Of a stretch of 11,220 nt of DNA, positions 1-6,419 are shown in pieces. How positions within the stretch are numbered: position 1 is the first letter of the stretch; each line of letters opens with the position of its first letter. The translations under genes and the position numbers were made by a program. Where the stretch lies: the NCBI GenBank assembly GCA_964359565.1, contig CAYHTN010000042.1, positions 1-11,220 of the forward strand, given 5' to 3'. The notes beneath the pieces were generated by a model. It saw nothing but the letters and a program-made list of their open reading frames with translations. It did no database searches and was not told where the DNA came from. The stretch comes from JAGOTP01 sp964359565. Lineage in GTDB: Bacteria > Patescibacteriota > Patescibacteriia > 2-12-FULL-60-25.

Positions 1-49
1 CTTTCGTTATCTGGCTTATTCGCTGATTAACTTGAGAAACTCGCTTTGA

Positions 50-175
50 GCTCATAGTGACAAAATCGCCTTGGTCGATTTTTCGACCGAAACTGCCTTT
101 GTGATCAAGAATGCAGCGCTCGCAGATTTTCATCGTCGTTTATTTAAATATATGTATCATACGCTGCCGGAATAA
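50..175 (+). pseudogene. C-terminal remnant of a TrmB-family regulator
   Basis: The frame ending at the TAA at 173-175 encodes a stretch containing DKIALVDFSTETAFVIKN followed by ADFHRRLFKYMYHTLPE. This matches, position by position, the end of the intact TrmB-family protein encoded at 634-1359 (SKVAFIDYGSETASIIEN, then AFQKHLFRVFF). The same frame has a TGA at 47-49, and the residues expected just upstream are not readable in it. A short FEL stretch appears in another frame at about 45-53, as if a frameshift or deletion had occurred. The window begins 49 bases upstream, so how much of the gene exists further left is unknown. I read it as a decayed paralogue or a fragment. A recoded TGA is unlikely because several genes here end in TGA. 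Confidence 0.6.
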
Positions 176-206
176 AAAGAGTTCCGCCTTGAAGGTGAAG
201 GCGGAA
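171..206 (-). terminator. Rho-independent terminator of the 63-aa gene
   Basis: On the minus strand a 9-bp perfect stem (TTCCGCCTT / AAGGCGGAA, loop of 7) is followed by CTCTTTTTATT. It lies about 60 nt beyond the stop codon of the small gene at 266-457. The A-rich side also immediately follows the stop of the TrmB remnant on the other strand. Confidence 0.75.
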
Positions 207-265
207 GAGGAGGGCTACGCGCAGATCGCGCGAGCGATGCGGAGGATGTTGAGGTTCTCCACGAT

Positions 266-457
266 TCAGCACTCCTCGCGTTCGGAGTAGTCGCCGAGGC
301 AGTGCTCGGCGTCGTAGGCCCGGCGTTCCTCCGACCGGATGTGGTACTGCTCGGCCTGGTACGACCACTCCTCATCCTCGCGGCGGGCGATCTCACGGTT
401 GGCGACGAGCTGGACGGCGTCCTCGAAGAAGCGGTTGAAGGCGTTGCGCGTGCTCAT
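266..457 (-). CDS. Small acidic hypothetical protein (63 aa)
   Basis: I do not recognise this family. The 63-residue product starts MSTRNAFNRFFEDAV, is rich in Glu, Arg, Gln and Ala, looks mostly helical, and has two cysteines near its C-terminus; no membrane segment or signal peptide is visible. The start was chosen because AAGGAG lies 8 nt upstream of the ATG at 457, and nearly every codon ends in G or C, which strongly supports this frame over the overlapping ones. It has its own terminator and is transcribed away from the TrmB-family gene at 634. Its codon use, Shine-Dalgarno site and leader motif resemble those of the PRPP synthetase gene at the far right rather than its immediate neighbours. 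Function is unknown; a small binding or regulatory protein is only a guess. Confidence 0.75.
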   Translation of the reverse strand: MSTRNAFNRFFEDAVQLVANREIARREDEEWSYQAEQYHIRSEERRAYDAEHCLGDYSEREEC

Positions 458-473
458 GACTGTTCTCCTTGTG

Positions 474-487
474 TGTCGAAGGTCCGT
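474..487 (-). promoter_or_regulatory. Leader motif shared with the PRPP synthetase gene
   Basis: On the minus strand this reads ACGGACCTTCGACA, 16 nt before the ATG at 457. The PRPP synthetase gene has ACGGTCCTTCGACA, 17 nt before its ATG. Thirteen of 14 bases are identical at nearly the same distance from the start, so a shared transcript leader or regulator site is plausible. Confidence 0.45.
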
Positions 488-505
488 GCATGGACCATCC
501 ATGCA
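487..505. promoter_or_regulatory. 19-bp inverted repeat, possible operator
   Basis: TGCATGGACCATCCATGCA is a perfect inverted repeat with 8-bp arms around a 3-nt centre, directly upstream of the shared leader motif of the 63-aa gene. No T-tract follows on either strand, so it suits a dimeric DNA-binding protein better than a terminator. The binding protein is unknown. Confidence 0.4.
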
Positions 506-533
506 AGAAGAAGATAACGAAGATCTTCTATAT

Positions 534-551
534 CGTCTCAAAAAAGAGACG
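534..551. repeat. Hairpin in the divergent intergenic region
   Basis: CGTCTC and GAGACG form a 6-bp stem around six A residues (T residues on the minus strand). It lies between the divergent small gene and the TrmB-family gene. There is no T-tract after it; its role is unknown. Confidence 0.35.
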
Positions 552-578
552 AATATGTTATTAAGTTATGGGGTAATG

Positions 579-607
579 TTGATTTTTTATGAAGATAACG
601 CTAGAAT
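579..607 (+). promoter_or_regulatory. Promoter of the TrmB-family gene
   Basis: TTGATT and TAGAAT are separated by exactly 17 nt. Transcription would start near 614, leaving a leader of about 20 nt before the ATG at 634. The copy of GAAGATAACG at 591-600 sits inside the spacer and is repeated at 510-519, so it may be an operator half-site. Confidence 0.55.
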
Positions 608-633
608 AAAGTTGTAATAATTTTGTTTCATTT

Positions 634-1359
634 ATGAGAATTGAGGAGATTCTGGGGTCACTTGGATTACGCAAAGATGAGATTCGTCTCTATCTCACCT
701 TGCTTGAGGCTCCTCCCGCGACCGTCTCTGAGCTTGCTCGAGAAACGGGGATTCATCGTCCGCTTATTTATCGGGCGTTACCTTCGCTTCAAGAAAAAGG
801 ATTGATTTCTATCGTTATAAAGGGAAAGCAAAAGCGATACACAGCCGAATCGCCTACGCGGGTCGAAAAGTTATTTCGAAAGTTAGAGCAATCATTTTCG
901 GTGCTCTTACCCGCATTAGAGACGTCATATACGAATCGAGAAGATCGCCCAGTGATGAAATATTACGAAGGACGAGAAGGGATTCGAAGGGTTTTTGATG
1001 ATCTTTTGGATACGTTAAAGAAGGGAGAGGTATTCTATCGATACAGCTCACGACGAGCTACCGAGGATGGAGAAAAGTATCTCCCCAGAAACTATCGAGA
1101 ACGACGTGATCAAAAACAGCTCGAGCGCTTTGTCATTACGAATGAAGCTACGAGTCGAGAAAAACGAAAGCGTCTCGAACGCGCACTCAAAGTCATTCCC
1201 GGAAAGTACGGTTCGTTTGAATACGATGTGACCCAGATTATCTATGGTTCGAAAGTCGCGTTCATCGATTATGGTTCAGAAACGGCTAGCATCATCGAAA
1301 ACCCTCAGATGGCTGCATTCCAAAAACATCTTTTTCGGGTCTTTTTTGACAGTCTATAG
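634..1359 (+). CDS. TrmB-family transcriptional regulator
   Basis: The 241-residue product has an N-terminal winged helix-turn-helix of the TrmB/sugar-specific type at about residues 5-75 (start MRIEEILGSLGL, with LARETGIHRPLIYRALPSL as the recognition region). A short linking helix follows at 76-100. The C-terminal domain is typical of the family (YYEGREGIRRVFDDLLDT, then FEYDVTQIIYGSKVAFIDYG). Such proteins bind DNA and usually sense a small ligand, often a sugar, through the C-terminal domain; the ligand here is unknown. No Shine-Dalgarno site precedes the ATG; the leader is T-rich (TTTTGTTTCATTT). The next gene, a glycosyltransferase 57 nt downstream, may be a target, but TrmB-like genes are also common as isolated regulators in this group. 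The remnant at 50-175 is a paralogue. Confidence 0.88.
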   Translation: MRIEEILGSLGLRKDEIRLYLTLLEAPPATVSELARETGIHRPLIYRALPSLQEKGLISIVIKGKQKRYTAESPTRVEKLFRKLEQSFSVLLPALETSYTNREDRPVMKYYEGREGIRRVFDDLLDTLKKGEVFYRYSSRRATEDGEKYLPRNYRERRDQKQLERFVITNEATSREKRKRLERALKVIPGKYGSFEYDVTQIIYGSKVAFIDYGSETASIIENPQMAAFQKHLFRVFFDSL

Positions 1360-1416
1360 AGGGCCTTTCCTTCAGTCGCCAACTGGACGCGTTATTGCTA
1401 ATCTAGATTTCATCTC

Positions 1417-2511
1417 ATGAAAACCCTCATTATTCACGACCGGTTTCAATTTCGTGGCGGGGCCGAACGTCTCGTATTGGATTTGGCCAGGGGTTTGAAC
1501 GCCGATATTGTGACCGAGTTCTGGACCGAAGAATCATTCCCGCAGTCGGAGGCACCGGGCAAGGTTTTTGTTCTCGATCGTGGCGAACCTCGCATGATGG
1601 TCTGGCGTTATTTTCGAGCTCAGTGGAACTTTTGGTGGAAGACACGGGGCTTGTTAAACCAGTACGATGTCATTATTTTTTCGGGAAATAACTGCTTGTC
1701 GGTGGCACTCCGGCCGCTCGCAAAACAGAAAGTGATTTGTTATTGCCACACGCCCGTTCGTTACGTCTACGATCTTCTCAAGGAACGACGCGCGGCAGAG
1801 CCGGCCGCGTGGAAACGATTTTTTTATTATGATGTCGGCAAGTGGCTGATTCGTAGCATCTATCGTATCGGACTCTCGCGCATGCAGGTCATCGTCGCGA
1901 ACTCTGAAAACGTGCGTGACCGTCTTCGCGTCTATTGTCAGACCGAATCCAAGGTCATTCATCCACCTATTCGGACCGATCTCTTTCATTGGATCGATCA
2001 AGAGCCTTATTACCTTTCTTTCGCTCGACTGGATGAGCTCAAGAGGATCGATCGGATCGTGCGGGCCTTCCAGAAGCTTCCAGATAAACGTCTGATCGTG
2101 GCATCCGGAGGAGATGCGGAGCAAGAGATTCGTACACTCGCACAAGGCTATCCGAATATCGAAATTGTGGGATGGGTGGATGATACGCGTCTCAAGGAGC
2201 TTATCGGTCGCTGTATCGCCACCATCTATATCCCCCTAAACGAAGATTTCGGCATGTCGCCTTTAGAAGGAATGACGGCGGGCAAGCCTTGTATCGGCGT
2301 TGATGAGGGGGGGCTTCGCGAAACGATGATCGATGGCAAAACCGGCGTTCTTATTCCTCAAGGTTGTAAGGTAGAAGATCTCATACAGGCTGTTGAGGCC
2401 CTCACTCCGACACGTGCGTTAGAGATGCGAGCGGCCTGTGAGGAACGAGCGAAGCAGTTTGACACCCCTTCTTTCTTAGAAAAAATGAAACAGATCATTC
2501 AAGAAACCTAA
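1417..2511 (+). CDS. Glycosyltransferase family 4 (GT-B fold)
   Basis: The 364-residue product is a retaining GT4-type glycosyltransferase that would transfer a sugar from an activated nucleotide donor to a glycan or lipid acceptor at the cytoplasmic membrane face. The N-terminal acceptor domain carries the GGAE motif at residues 14-17 and CYCHTPVRYVYDL at about 108-120, as in mannosyltransferase-like relatives. The C-terminal donor domain carries the EX7E motif (E276 to E284, in NEDFGMSPLEGMTAGKPCIG) that contacts the donor. Length is normal for the family. No membrane helix is obvious. The start is MKTLIIHDRF; its leader (TTTCATCTC) has no Shine-Dalgarno site. A MazG-like gene starts 15 nt after the stop, so the two are probably co-transcribed. 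Donor and acceptor cannot be read from sequence. Confidence 0.9.
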   Translation: MKTLIIHDRFQFRGGAERLVLDLARGLNADIVTEFWTEESFPQSEAPGKVFVLDRGEPRMMVWRYFRAQWNFWWKTRGLLNQYDVIIFSGNNCLSVALRPLAKQKVICYCHTPVRYVYDLLKERRAAEPAAWKRFFYYDVGKWLIRSIYRIGLSRMQVIVANSENVRDRLRVYCQTESKVIHPPIRTDLFHWIDQEPYYLSFARLDELKRIDRIVRAFQKLPDKRLIVASGGDAEQEIRTLAQGYPNIEIVGWVDDTRLKELIGRCIATIYIPLNEDFGMSPLEGMTAGKPCIGVDEGGLRETMIDGKTGVLIPQGCKVEDLIQAVEALTPTRALEMRAACEERAKQFDTPSFLEKMKQIIQET

Positions 2512-2526
2512 TTCTTTCTTTTTCTT

Positions 2527-2895
2527 ATGACTCCTTCCGACTATATCAAGAACGCGTTACGTACCGAATCGCCTTATCTTTTTGAGGAGACAAATGGAGT
2601 GAGTCCTCGGGTTGAACATGCCACGATCGGAGTCGTGACCGAAGCAGGTGAGCTTATGAATGCGATCAAAAGAGCCAAAATTTATGGAAAAACGCTTGAT
2701 CACGTGAATCTCGTTGAGGAAGCGGGAGACGTGATGTGGTATCTCGCGATCTTGGCCGATGATTTAGGCGTTTCTTTCGAAGAGATCTGGGACAAAAATA
2801 TTGCTAAGTTACGACTGCGCTATCCAGATAAGTATAGCGACGAACATTGTTTAAATCGTGACACGGAAGCAGAACGGAAGATTCTCGAGACTTAG
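2527..2895 (+). CDS. MazG-like nucleotide pyrophosphohydrolase
   Basis: The 122-residue product is an all-alpha NTP pyrophosphatase of the MazG type, which hydrolyses nucleoside triphosphates to monophosphates and pyrophosphate. The metal-binding motif EXXE(12-28)EXXD is visible as E39-A-G-E42 and E65-A-G-D68, with 22 residues between. Only one MazG domain is present, so it is a short single-domain form rather than the double-domain MazG of E. coli. It begins 15 nt after the glycosyltransferase stop with a T-rich leader (TTCTTTTTCTT) and no Shine-Dalgarno site. A housekeeping role in removing aberrant nucleotides is likely; the preferred substrate is unknown. A Nudix enzyme lies 131 nt downstream. 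Confidence 0.85.
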   Translation: MTPSDYIKNALRTESPYLFEETNGVSPRVEHATIGVVTEAGELMNAIKRAKIYGKTLDHVNLVEEAGDVMWYLAILADDLGVSFEEIWDKNIAKLRLRYPDKYSDEHCLNRDTEAERKILET

Positions 2896-3026
2896 TGACG
2901 GTATGACCCCATCATTTGGATTGCTAGAGTATGTGATGTGTGTTTATCAGAGCCTTGTAGCGGAGAAGCGAGATGTAAAGATTATGAATACTATTCCTTA
3001 GATCATTTATTTATCAACAGATTTTT

Positions 3027-3449
3027 ATGTCTTCCGACCAGCATTTCAATATTGGGGTAAACCTTTTTTTGGTGCGCGATGAAAAACTCCTTCTTGGTCA
3101 GCGCAAAAATTGTTTTGGGGAAGGGGATTGGGGCCTGCCCGGCGGTCATTTAGAGTTTGGTGAGAGTATGCAAGAAGGGGTTCGTCGCGAACTTCGAGAA
3201 GAAACGGGACTTGAGATTGGAGACATGACCTTCTCGAATATGGTGAATGGCCCTCAAGGAGGAAAGCATTATATTCAAGTTGGTTTTATTGCTCATAACG
3301 TCCAAGGAGAGCCGGAGCTGAAAGAACCTGACCGTTGTGCGGAGTGGCGTTGGTGTGCGCTCACAGATCTCCCAAAGAATATTTTTGTGGGACATCAAAA
3401 ACAAGTAGAGGCGTTTTTAAAAGGGGATGTTCAGTTCGTGGATTCGTAG
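3027..3449 (+). CDS. Nudix hydrolase, NUDT15-like
   Basis: The 140-residue product contains a complete Nudix box (GX5EX7REUXEEXGU) at residues 40-62, with G40, E46, R54, E55, E58, E59 and G61 in place. Around it, LPGGHLEFGES, FSNMVNG, KHYIQVGF and the EPDRCAEWRW stretch resemble NUDT15/MTH2-type enzymes. These hydrolyse nucleoside triphosphates, including oxidised or otherwise modified ones, to monophosphates. A cytosolic nucleotide-pool cleaner is the likely role, fitting the MazG-like gene upstream. The ATG is preceded by CAACAGATTTTT without a Shine-Dalgarno site. The gene is followed by an inverted-repeat element rather than a classical terminator. Substrate choice within the Nudix family is poorly predictable from sequence. 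Confidence 0.87.
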   Translation: MSSDQHFNIGVNLFLVRDEKLLLGQRKNCFGEGDWGLPGGHLEFGESMQEGVRRELREETGLEIGDMTFSNMVNGPQGGKHYIQVGFIAHNVQGEPELKEPDRCAEWRWCALTDLPKNIFVGHQKQVEAFLKGDVQFVDS

Positions 3450-3488
3450 AATTTTCCCCGTTCGGTCTCTCGCCTTCTTCTTCCCTGT

Positions 3489-3639
3489 GTCATCCTCGGA
3501 CGGAATCGACGTAAGGAGATGAAGATCCGGGGATCCAGCACAAGGAAAAGAATCGACCTAAACCCATCTGGCGGACTGTTCTCTTTGCGCTGGATCCCCG
3601 GATCTTCGTTCCGCAAGCTCCACTCCGTCCGAGGATGAC
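3489..3639. repeat. 151-bp inverted-repeat intergenic element
   Basis: The outer arms are 16 bp and perfect (GTCATCCTCGGACGGA at 3489-3504, complement at 3624-3639). The inner arms are 19 bp and perfect (3521-3539 against 3589-3607, around GGATCC). The segments between are partly unpaired. It carries no ORF or transposase and fills the space between convergent genes. It looks like a MITE-like or REP-like mobile palindrome; a related sequence occurs at 4554-4634. It may also act as a transcription barrier, although no T-tract is present. Confidence 0.65.
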
Positions 3640-3698
3640 GCCAGTGTTCGGGAGGTGATAGACGACGAAACGACTCTTATGATGGGATTCTCACATTT

Positions 3699-4055
3699 TC
3701 ACCTACGACTGCGATAAATCTCTACCGAGCCCGGAATGCTGGTATCAAAGGGCAGCTTTTTTTCGACAATCACTCTCACGTTTTCCGCAATTGTCTTCGC
3801 GAGACATAGAGCTGCAATCTGTTCGGTGAGAGTTTCGACGAGCTTACAAGAGGAGTGTTCTATAAGCTCTTTGACTTGGAGGGCCATGTCGTAGTCCACG
3901 GTATGTACGAGATCATCCGTTGCCGCCGCGCGCTTCGTAGAGAGACCGAATTCTAATTGGATCATGAGCTCTTGTGGCTTTGTGCGTTCATCGGCGAACC
4001 AACCAATGTGGGCTTGAATACGCATCGGACCAATAGAAACCTTGTCATACAGCAT
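3699..4055 (-). CDS. folB: Dihydroneopterin aldolase family protein
   Basis: The 118-residue product matches the FolB fold. The family converts 7,8-dihydroneopterin to 6-hydroxymethyl-dihydropterin and glycolaldehyde in folate synthesis. Key positions known from the Staphylococcus aureus enzyme (E22, Y54, E74, K100) have counterparts: E23 in WFADERT, Y55 in HTVDYDMAL, E74 in KLVETLTEQIA, and K99 or K100 in VEKKLPF. Length is standard. No other folate gene lies in the window, so it is an orphan here and could serve a related pterin reaction. The ATG at 4055 has a pyrimidine-rich leader (CTTTTTCGCCTTTCTGT) without a Shine-Dalgarno site. The gene ends about 60 nt from the inverted-repeat element. 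Confidence 0.85.
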   Translation of the reverse strand: MLYDKVSIGPMRIQAHIGWFADERTKPQELMIQLEFGLSTKRAAATDDLVHTVDYDMALQVKELIEHSSCKLVETLTEQIAALCLAKTIAENVRVIVEKKLPFDTSIPGSVEIYRSRR

Positions 4056-4125
4056 ACAGAAAGGCGAAAAAGAGTGGATATGGATGCATCATGCAGACGA
4101 ACGCGTATTTGGGCAAGGCGATCTG

Positions 4126-4151
4126 AACAACGACCCGAATGGGTCGTTGTT
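4126..4151. promoter_or_regulatory. Perfect 11-bp hairpin between divergent genes
   Basis: AACAACGACCC and GGGTCGTTGTT pair perfectly around the loop GAAT. It lies 70 nt upstream of folB and about 150 nt upstream of the small membrane protein gene. Neither strand has a T-tract after it, so it is not a normal terminator. An operator or a structured leader on one of the two transcripts are the options. Confidence 0.4.
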
Positions 4152-4261
4152 CCTGTATAGTCGATCTGGAACATGAGGATGTATATACGTATTGCACGTG
4201 TATTTAGTTGCTGTAAGGGCGTTGGTGCGCGCTCTGCTGCTTCAAATGACAACATAATAAT

Positions 4262-4284
4262 AAAGGAGTATTATGAGTACATAA
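4262..4284 (+). promoter_or_regulatory. Strong Shine-Dalgarno with a three-codon mini-ORF
   Basis: AAAGGAG lies 4 nt before an ATG at 4273 whose frame reads Met-Ser-Thr and then TAA at 4282-4284. The membrane protein gene begins 19 nt after that stop in a different frame and has no good Shine-Dalgarno site of its own. Ribosomes loaded here could reinitiate at 4304. Alternatively the site is the relic of a lost start codon. Confidence 0.35.
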
Positions 4285-4303
4285 TTCAATAGCGACTTTT
4301 TCT

Positions 4304-4501
4304 ATGCAAGAAGGGATGAACTGTTCCTGTCCGCATCATAAATTCGTGCCCGTGCTGATCATGCTCATTGGTCTCGCCTTTCTTTTGCAAGCCCTCGATG
4401 TTCTCAGCGCATCGTTCGTGAGCGTCGCTTGGCCCGTCCTCCTCATTCTGATCGGTTTGCAGAAATGCTGCCGTGGGATGTGTAAGTGCTGCAACAAATA
4501 G
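4304..4501 (+). CDS. Small two-helix membrane protein with Cys clusters
   Basis: The 65-residue product has two hydrophobic helices, about residues 14-32 (VPVLIMLIGLAFLLQAL) and 38-54 (FVSVAWPVLLILIGL), joined by a short loop. The pattern of a Gly-Leu first helix and a WPxLLILIGL second helix resembles the LiaI/LiaF-type transmembrane region (DUF5668) found in small bacterial envelope proteins. Unusually, both ends are cysteine-rich: CSCPHH near the N-terminus and CCRGMCKCC at the C-terminus. These would lie on the same side of the membrane and could bind a metal. The ATG at 4304 was taken as the start; a second in-frame ATG at 4316 is possible. A perfect terminator starts 6 nt after the stop. 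Function is unknown. Confidence 0.7.
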   Translation: MQEGMNCSCPHHKFVPVLIMLIGLAFLLQALDVLSASFVSVAWPVLLILIGLQKCCRGMCKCCNK

Positions 4502-4506
4502 ATTTT

Positions 4507-4544
4507 AAAAGAGACCACCGGTACGCCGGTGGTCTCTTTTATTA
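4507..4544 (+). terminator. Strong Rho-independent terminator
   Basis: GAGACCACCGG and CCGGTGGTCTC form a perfect 11-bp stem with loop TACG, flanked by AAAA on the left and TTTTATTA on the right. With the flanking A/T pairs the stem reaches 15 bp. It ends the small membrane protein transcript and could also work on the opposite strand. Confidence 0.93.
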
Positions 4545-4553
4545 GGGTCCTCT

Positions 4554-4634
4554 GTCATTCCGTAAAAGTGTCGACTACTCTCAGGATGACAGAAGCGGCC
4601 TCGGATGGATCTTCGGGTCAAGCCCGAGGATGAC
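4554..4634. repeat. Degenerate relative of the 151-bp repeat
   Basis: This stretch begins GTCATTC, has CAGGATGAC at 4582-4590, and ends with GGATCTTCGGG and CCCGAGGATGAC (4607-4634). These pieces resemble the ends and centre of the 3489-3639 element, but the arms have diverged. Another GTCATTC follows at 4687. The gap 4541-4730 otherwise holds only the upstream region of the beta-helix gene. Confidence 0.45.
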
Positions 4635-4730
4635 GTGTGGGGGAGGAATAACAGAAGATATGGTGTAAAAGTGAGATAAGAAAGATGTCATTCTAGACAC
4701 GTCCCCCGTCTCCGACTAAGGTGGTTCTAT

Positions 4731-6419
4731 ATGTTTCAACGCACACGACGATCCTTTTTTGCGGGAGTGATTATTTCCGCTTTATGCCTACCTTCGATAG
4801 GTATTTCAACGGTTTCTGCCGCGGCGACAGGGCTTGTGAAAGGTTCGACGGCAGCTGTCTATTACGCGTCTGCAAGTGGGGACCGGTATGCGTTCCCGAA
4901 TGAGAAAACATATCGCACCTGGTATGCGGATTTTTCACAGGTGCAAACAATTTCGGATCAAGAGCTGGCACGGATGCCATTACGCGCAAACGTCACCTAT
5001 CGGCCAGGAGTACGTCTCGTGAAAATTACCACCGATCCAAAAGTGTATGCCGTGAGTCGTGGTGGAGTGTTGCGCTGGGCACAGACCGAAGCGATCGCTC
5101 GAGCCTTGTATGGTTCGGACTGGGCGACTCGGGTGGATGATATACCGGATACGTTTTTCATTAATTACACCCTGGGTCAGCCGATCACTTCAGAGCAAGA
5201 TTACGTTCCAGCGACGGAACAGTCACAAACCCCAACGATTGATATCGATAGGGGGCTAGCAACCAGTCCGCCTGTCACGCCTCTGCCTACGGTTCCTTCC
5301 CCCGTATCGACCGGTTCATATCCCGGATCATTACGGACGATTAACGTAAATACGATGAGTGCGCTCCGTGAGGCGACAAACACCGCTCGTCCAGGAGACC
5401 TGATTAAAGTAGCGGCTGGAGCCTATCGTTTATCTCAACAATGGTGGATCGAGGCGAAGGGAACGGTCGCAAACCCGATCTACGTCGTTGCCGCTGGAGC
5501 ACGAGGATCGGCCAGTTTCACGGGTACCGAAGAGGAGGGGATTAATGTAGGAGGGGGTGCGTCCTATCTCGTCTTTGAGGGGTTAGAAGTTTCCCGTACG
5601 AATGGAAATGTCATGCATGTTCATGATGGCGCTCATCACATTACTCTCCGAAACCTTAATCTCCATGATGCGGGGCCAGATGGCGATGTCCTGAAAATCA
5701 ATCAAGCGCACCATATTACGGTCGAGGGCTGTGACCTGGCTCGTCCCGGTCGTCGTCCTTCGGGAAATGAAGCCTTCTGGCAAGAAGCGATCGACCTGGT
5801 CGATTCTGACGACGCCATCATTCGTCGAAATTTTATTCACGATGTTGGGAATATGGCTGGGTATGTAAAGGGAGGGTCCAAGCGTGCTCTGATCGAAAAC
5901 AATGTGATTGTGGATCAACGAAGTGGGGCAGATGGAAATCCGATCTGGGGGATTGGTGGCTGGACGGACGCTGAGTTGTTAGAAGGGGAGCAATACGAGG
6001 CGATCGATACGATCTTTCGGCACAATGTGATCGCGCACACGGCCTATGGCGGACTTGCACTCATGGATGCCAAGAACTCTTTGATTGAGAACAATCTCTT
6101 TTTGAATGTTACTCCGGTGATCATTCAGTCACGTGCCGGAAATGCCCCTCGTGCGTCAACAGATGGTGTAACGATCCGGCAGAATATCTTTACCGACACG
6201 AACGGACGTCTCTCGCCTATATGTGAGCTCTTGAATCATCGTCTGAGTGGCGTCATCGCAAGCGCGAATACCTATTGGAACAACGGAAGTACTATTCCTG
6301 CGGAAACCAGCTGTGGCTTTAGCGCCGGTCGAGAGGCGGGTGCTCAAGTTCAGAACCCAAATCAAAACGACGCACGTCCGACGACCTACGAGCAAGCGAT
6401 GCAATTACTTCAGTTCTAA
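4731..6419 (+). CDS. Secreted right-handed parallel beta-helix protein
   Basis: The 562-residue product starts with a signal peptide (positive MFQRTRRS, hydrophobic core, likely cleavage after VSA at about residue 30). A globular module follows at about 34-155 (GLVKGSTAAVYYASASGDRY, PNEKTYRTWYADF, LVKITTDPKVYAVSRGGVLRW), a type I recall from secreted CPR proteins. A Pro/Ser/Thr-rich linker spans about 163-198. Residues 200-545 form a right-handed beta-helix. It opens like polysaccharide lyase family 6 or chondroitinase-B-type proteins (SALREATNTARPGDLIKVAAGAY) and then shows repeated asparagine-ladder strands such as ALIENNVI and SLIENNLF. A lyase active site is not certain; K380 and R385 in YVKGGSKRALIEN are candidates. 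AAGGTGG about 7 nt upstream supports the start. It likely acts outside the cell on a glycan. Its stop overlaps the stop of the convergent desaturase gene. Confidence 0.85.
   Translation: MFQRTRRSFFAGVIISALCLPSIGISTVSAAATGLVKGSTAAVYYASASGDRYAFPNEKTYRTWYADFSQVQTISDQELARMPLRANVTYRPGVRLVKITTDPKVYAVSRGGVLRWAQTEAIARALYGSDWATRVDDIPDTFFINYTLGQPITSEQDYVPATEQSQTPTIDIDRGLATSPPVTPLPTVPSPVSTGSYPGSLRTINVNTMSALREATNTARPGDLIKVAAGAYRLSQQWWIEAKGTVANPIYVVAAGARGSASFTGTEEEGINVGGGASYLVFEGLEVSRTNGNVMHVHDGAHHITLRNLNLHDAGPDGDVLKINQAHHITVEGCDLARPGRRPSGNEAFWQEAIDLVDSDDAIIRRNFIHDVGNMAGYVKGGSKRALIENNVIVDQRSGADGNPIWGIGGWTDAELLEGEQYEAIDTIFRHNVIAHTAYGGLALMDAKNSLIENNLFLNVTPVIIQSRAGNAPRASTDGVTIRQNIFTDTNGRLSPICELLNHRLSGVIASANTYWNNGSTIPAETSCGFSAGREAGAQVQNPNQNDARPTTYEQAMQLLQF

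Noticed and set aside
47..49. In-frame TGA in the TrmB remnant as evidence of a recoded stop codon
   Set aside because: folB, the triphosphatase and the PRPP synthetase genes all end at TGA in the expected place, so TGA is a stop here.
2903..3001. A 32-codon ORF between the MazG-like and Nudix genes
   Set aside because: It has no Shine-Dalgarno site, no recognisable features and no terminator; its length is within chance expectation.
4173..4292. A 39-residue ORF upstream of the small membrane protein
   Set aside because: No ribosome site or codon bias, and its end is mostly Ile, Lys and Tyr from AT-rich leader sequence.
4731..4830. Lipoprotein signal at Cys19 of the beta-helix protein
   Set aside because: The residues before it (SAL) do not fit a lipobox, and a normal cleavage site follows VSA.
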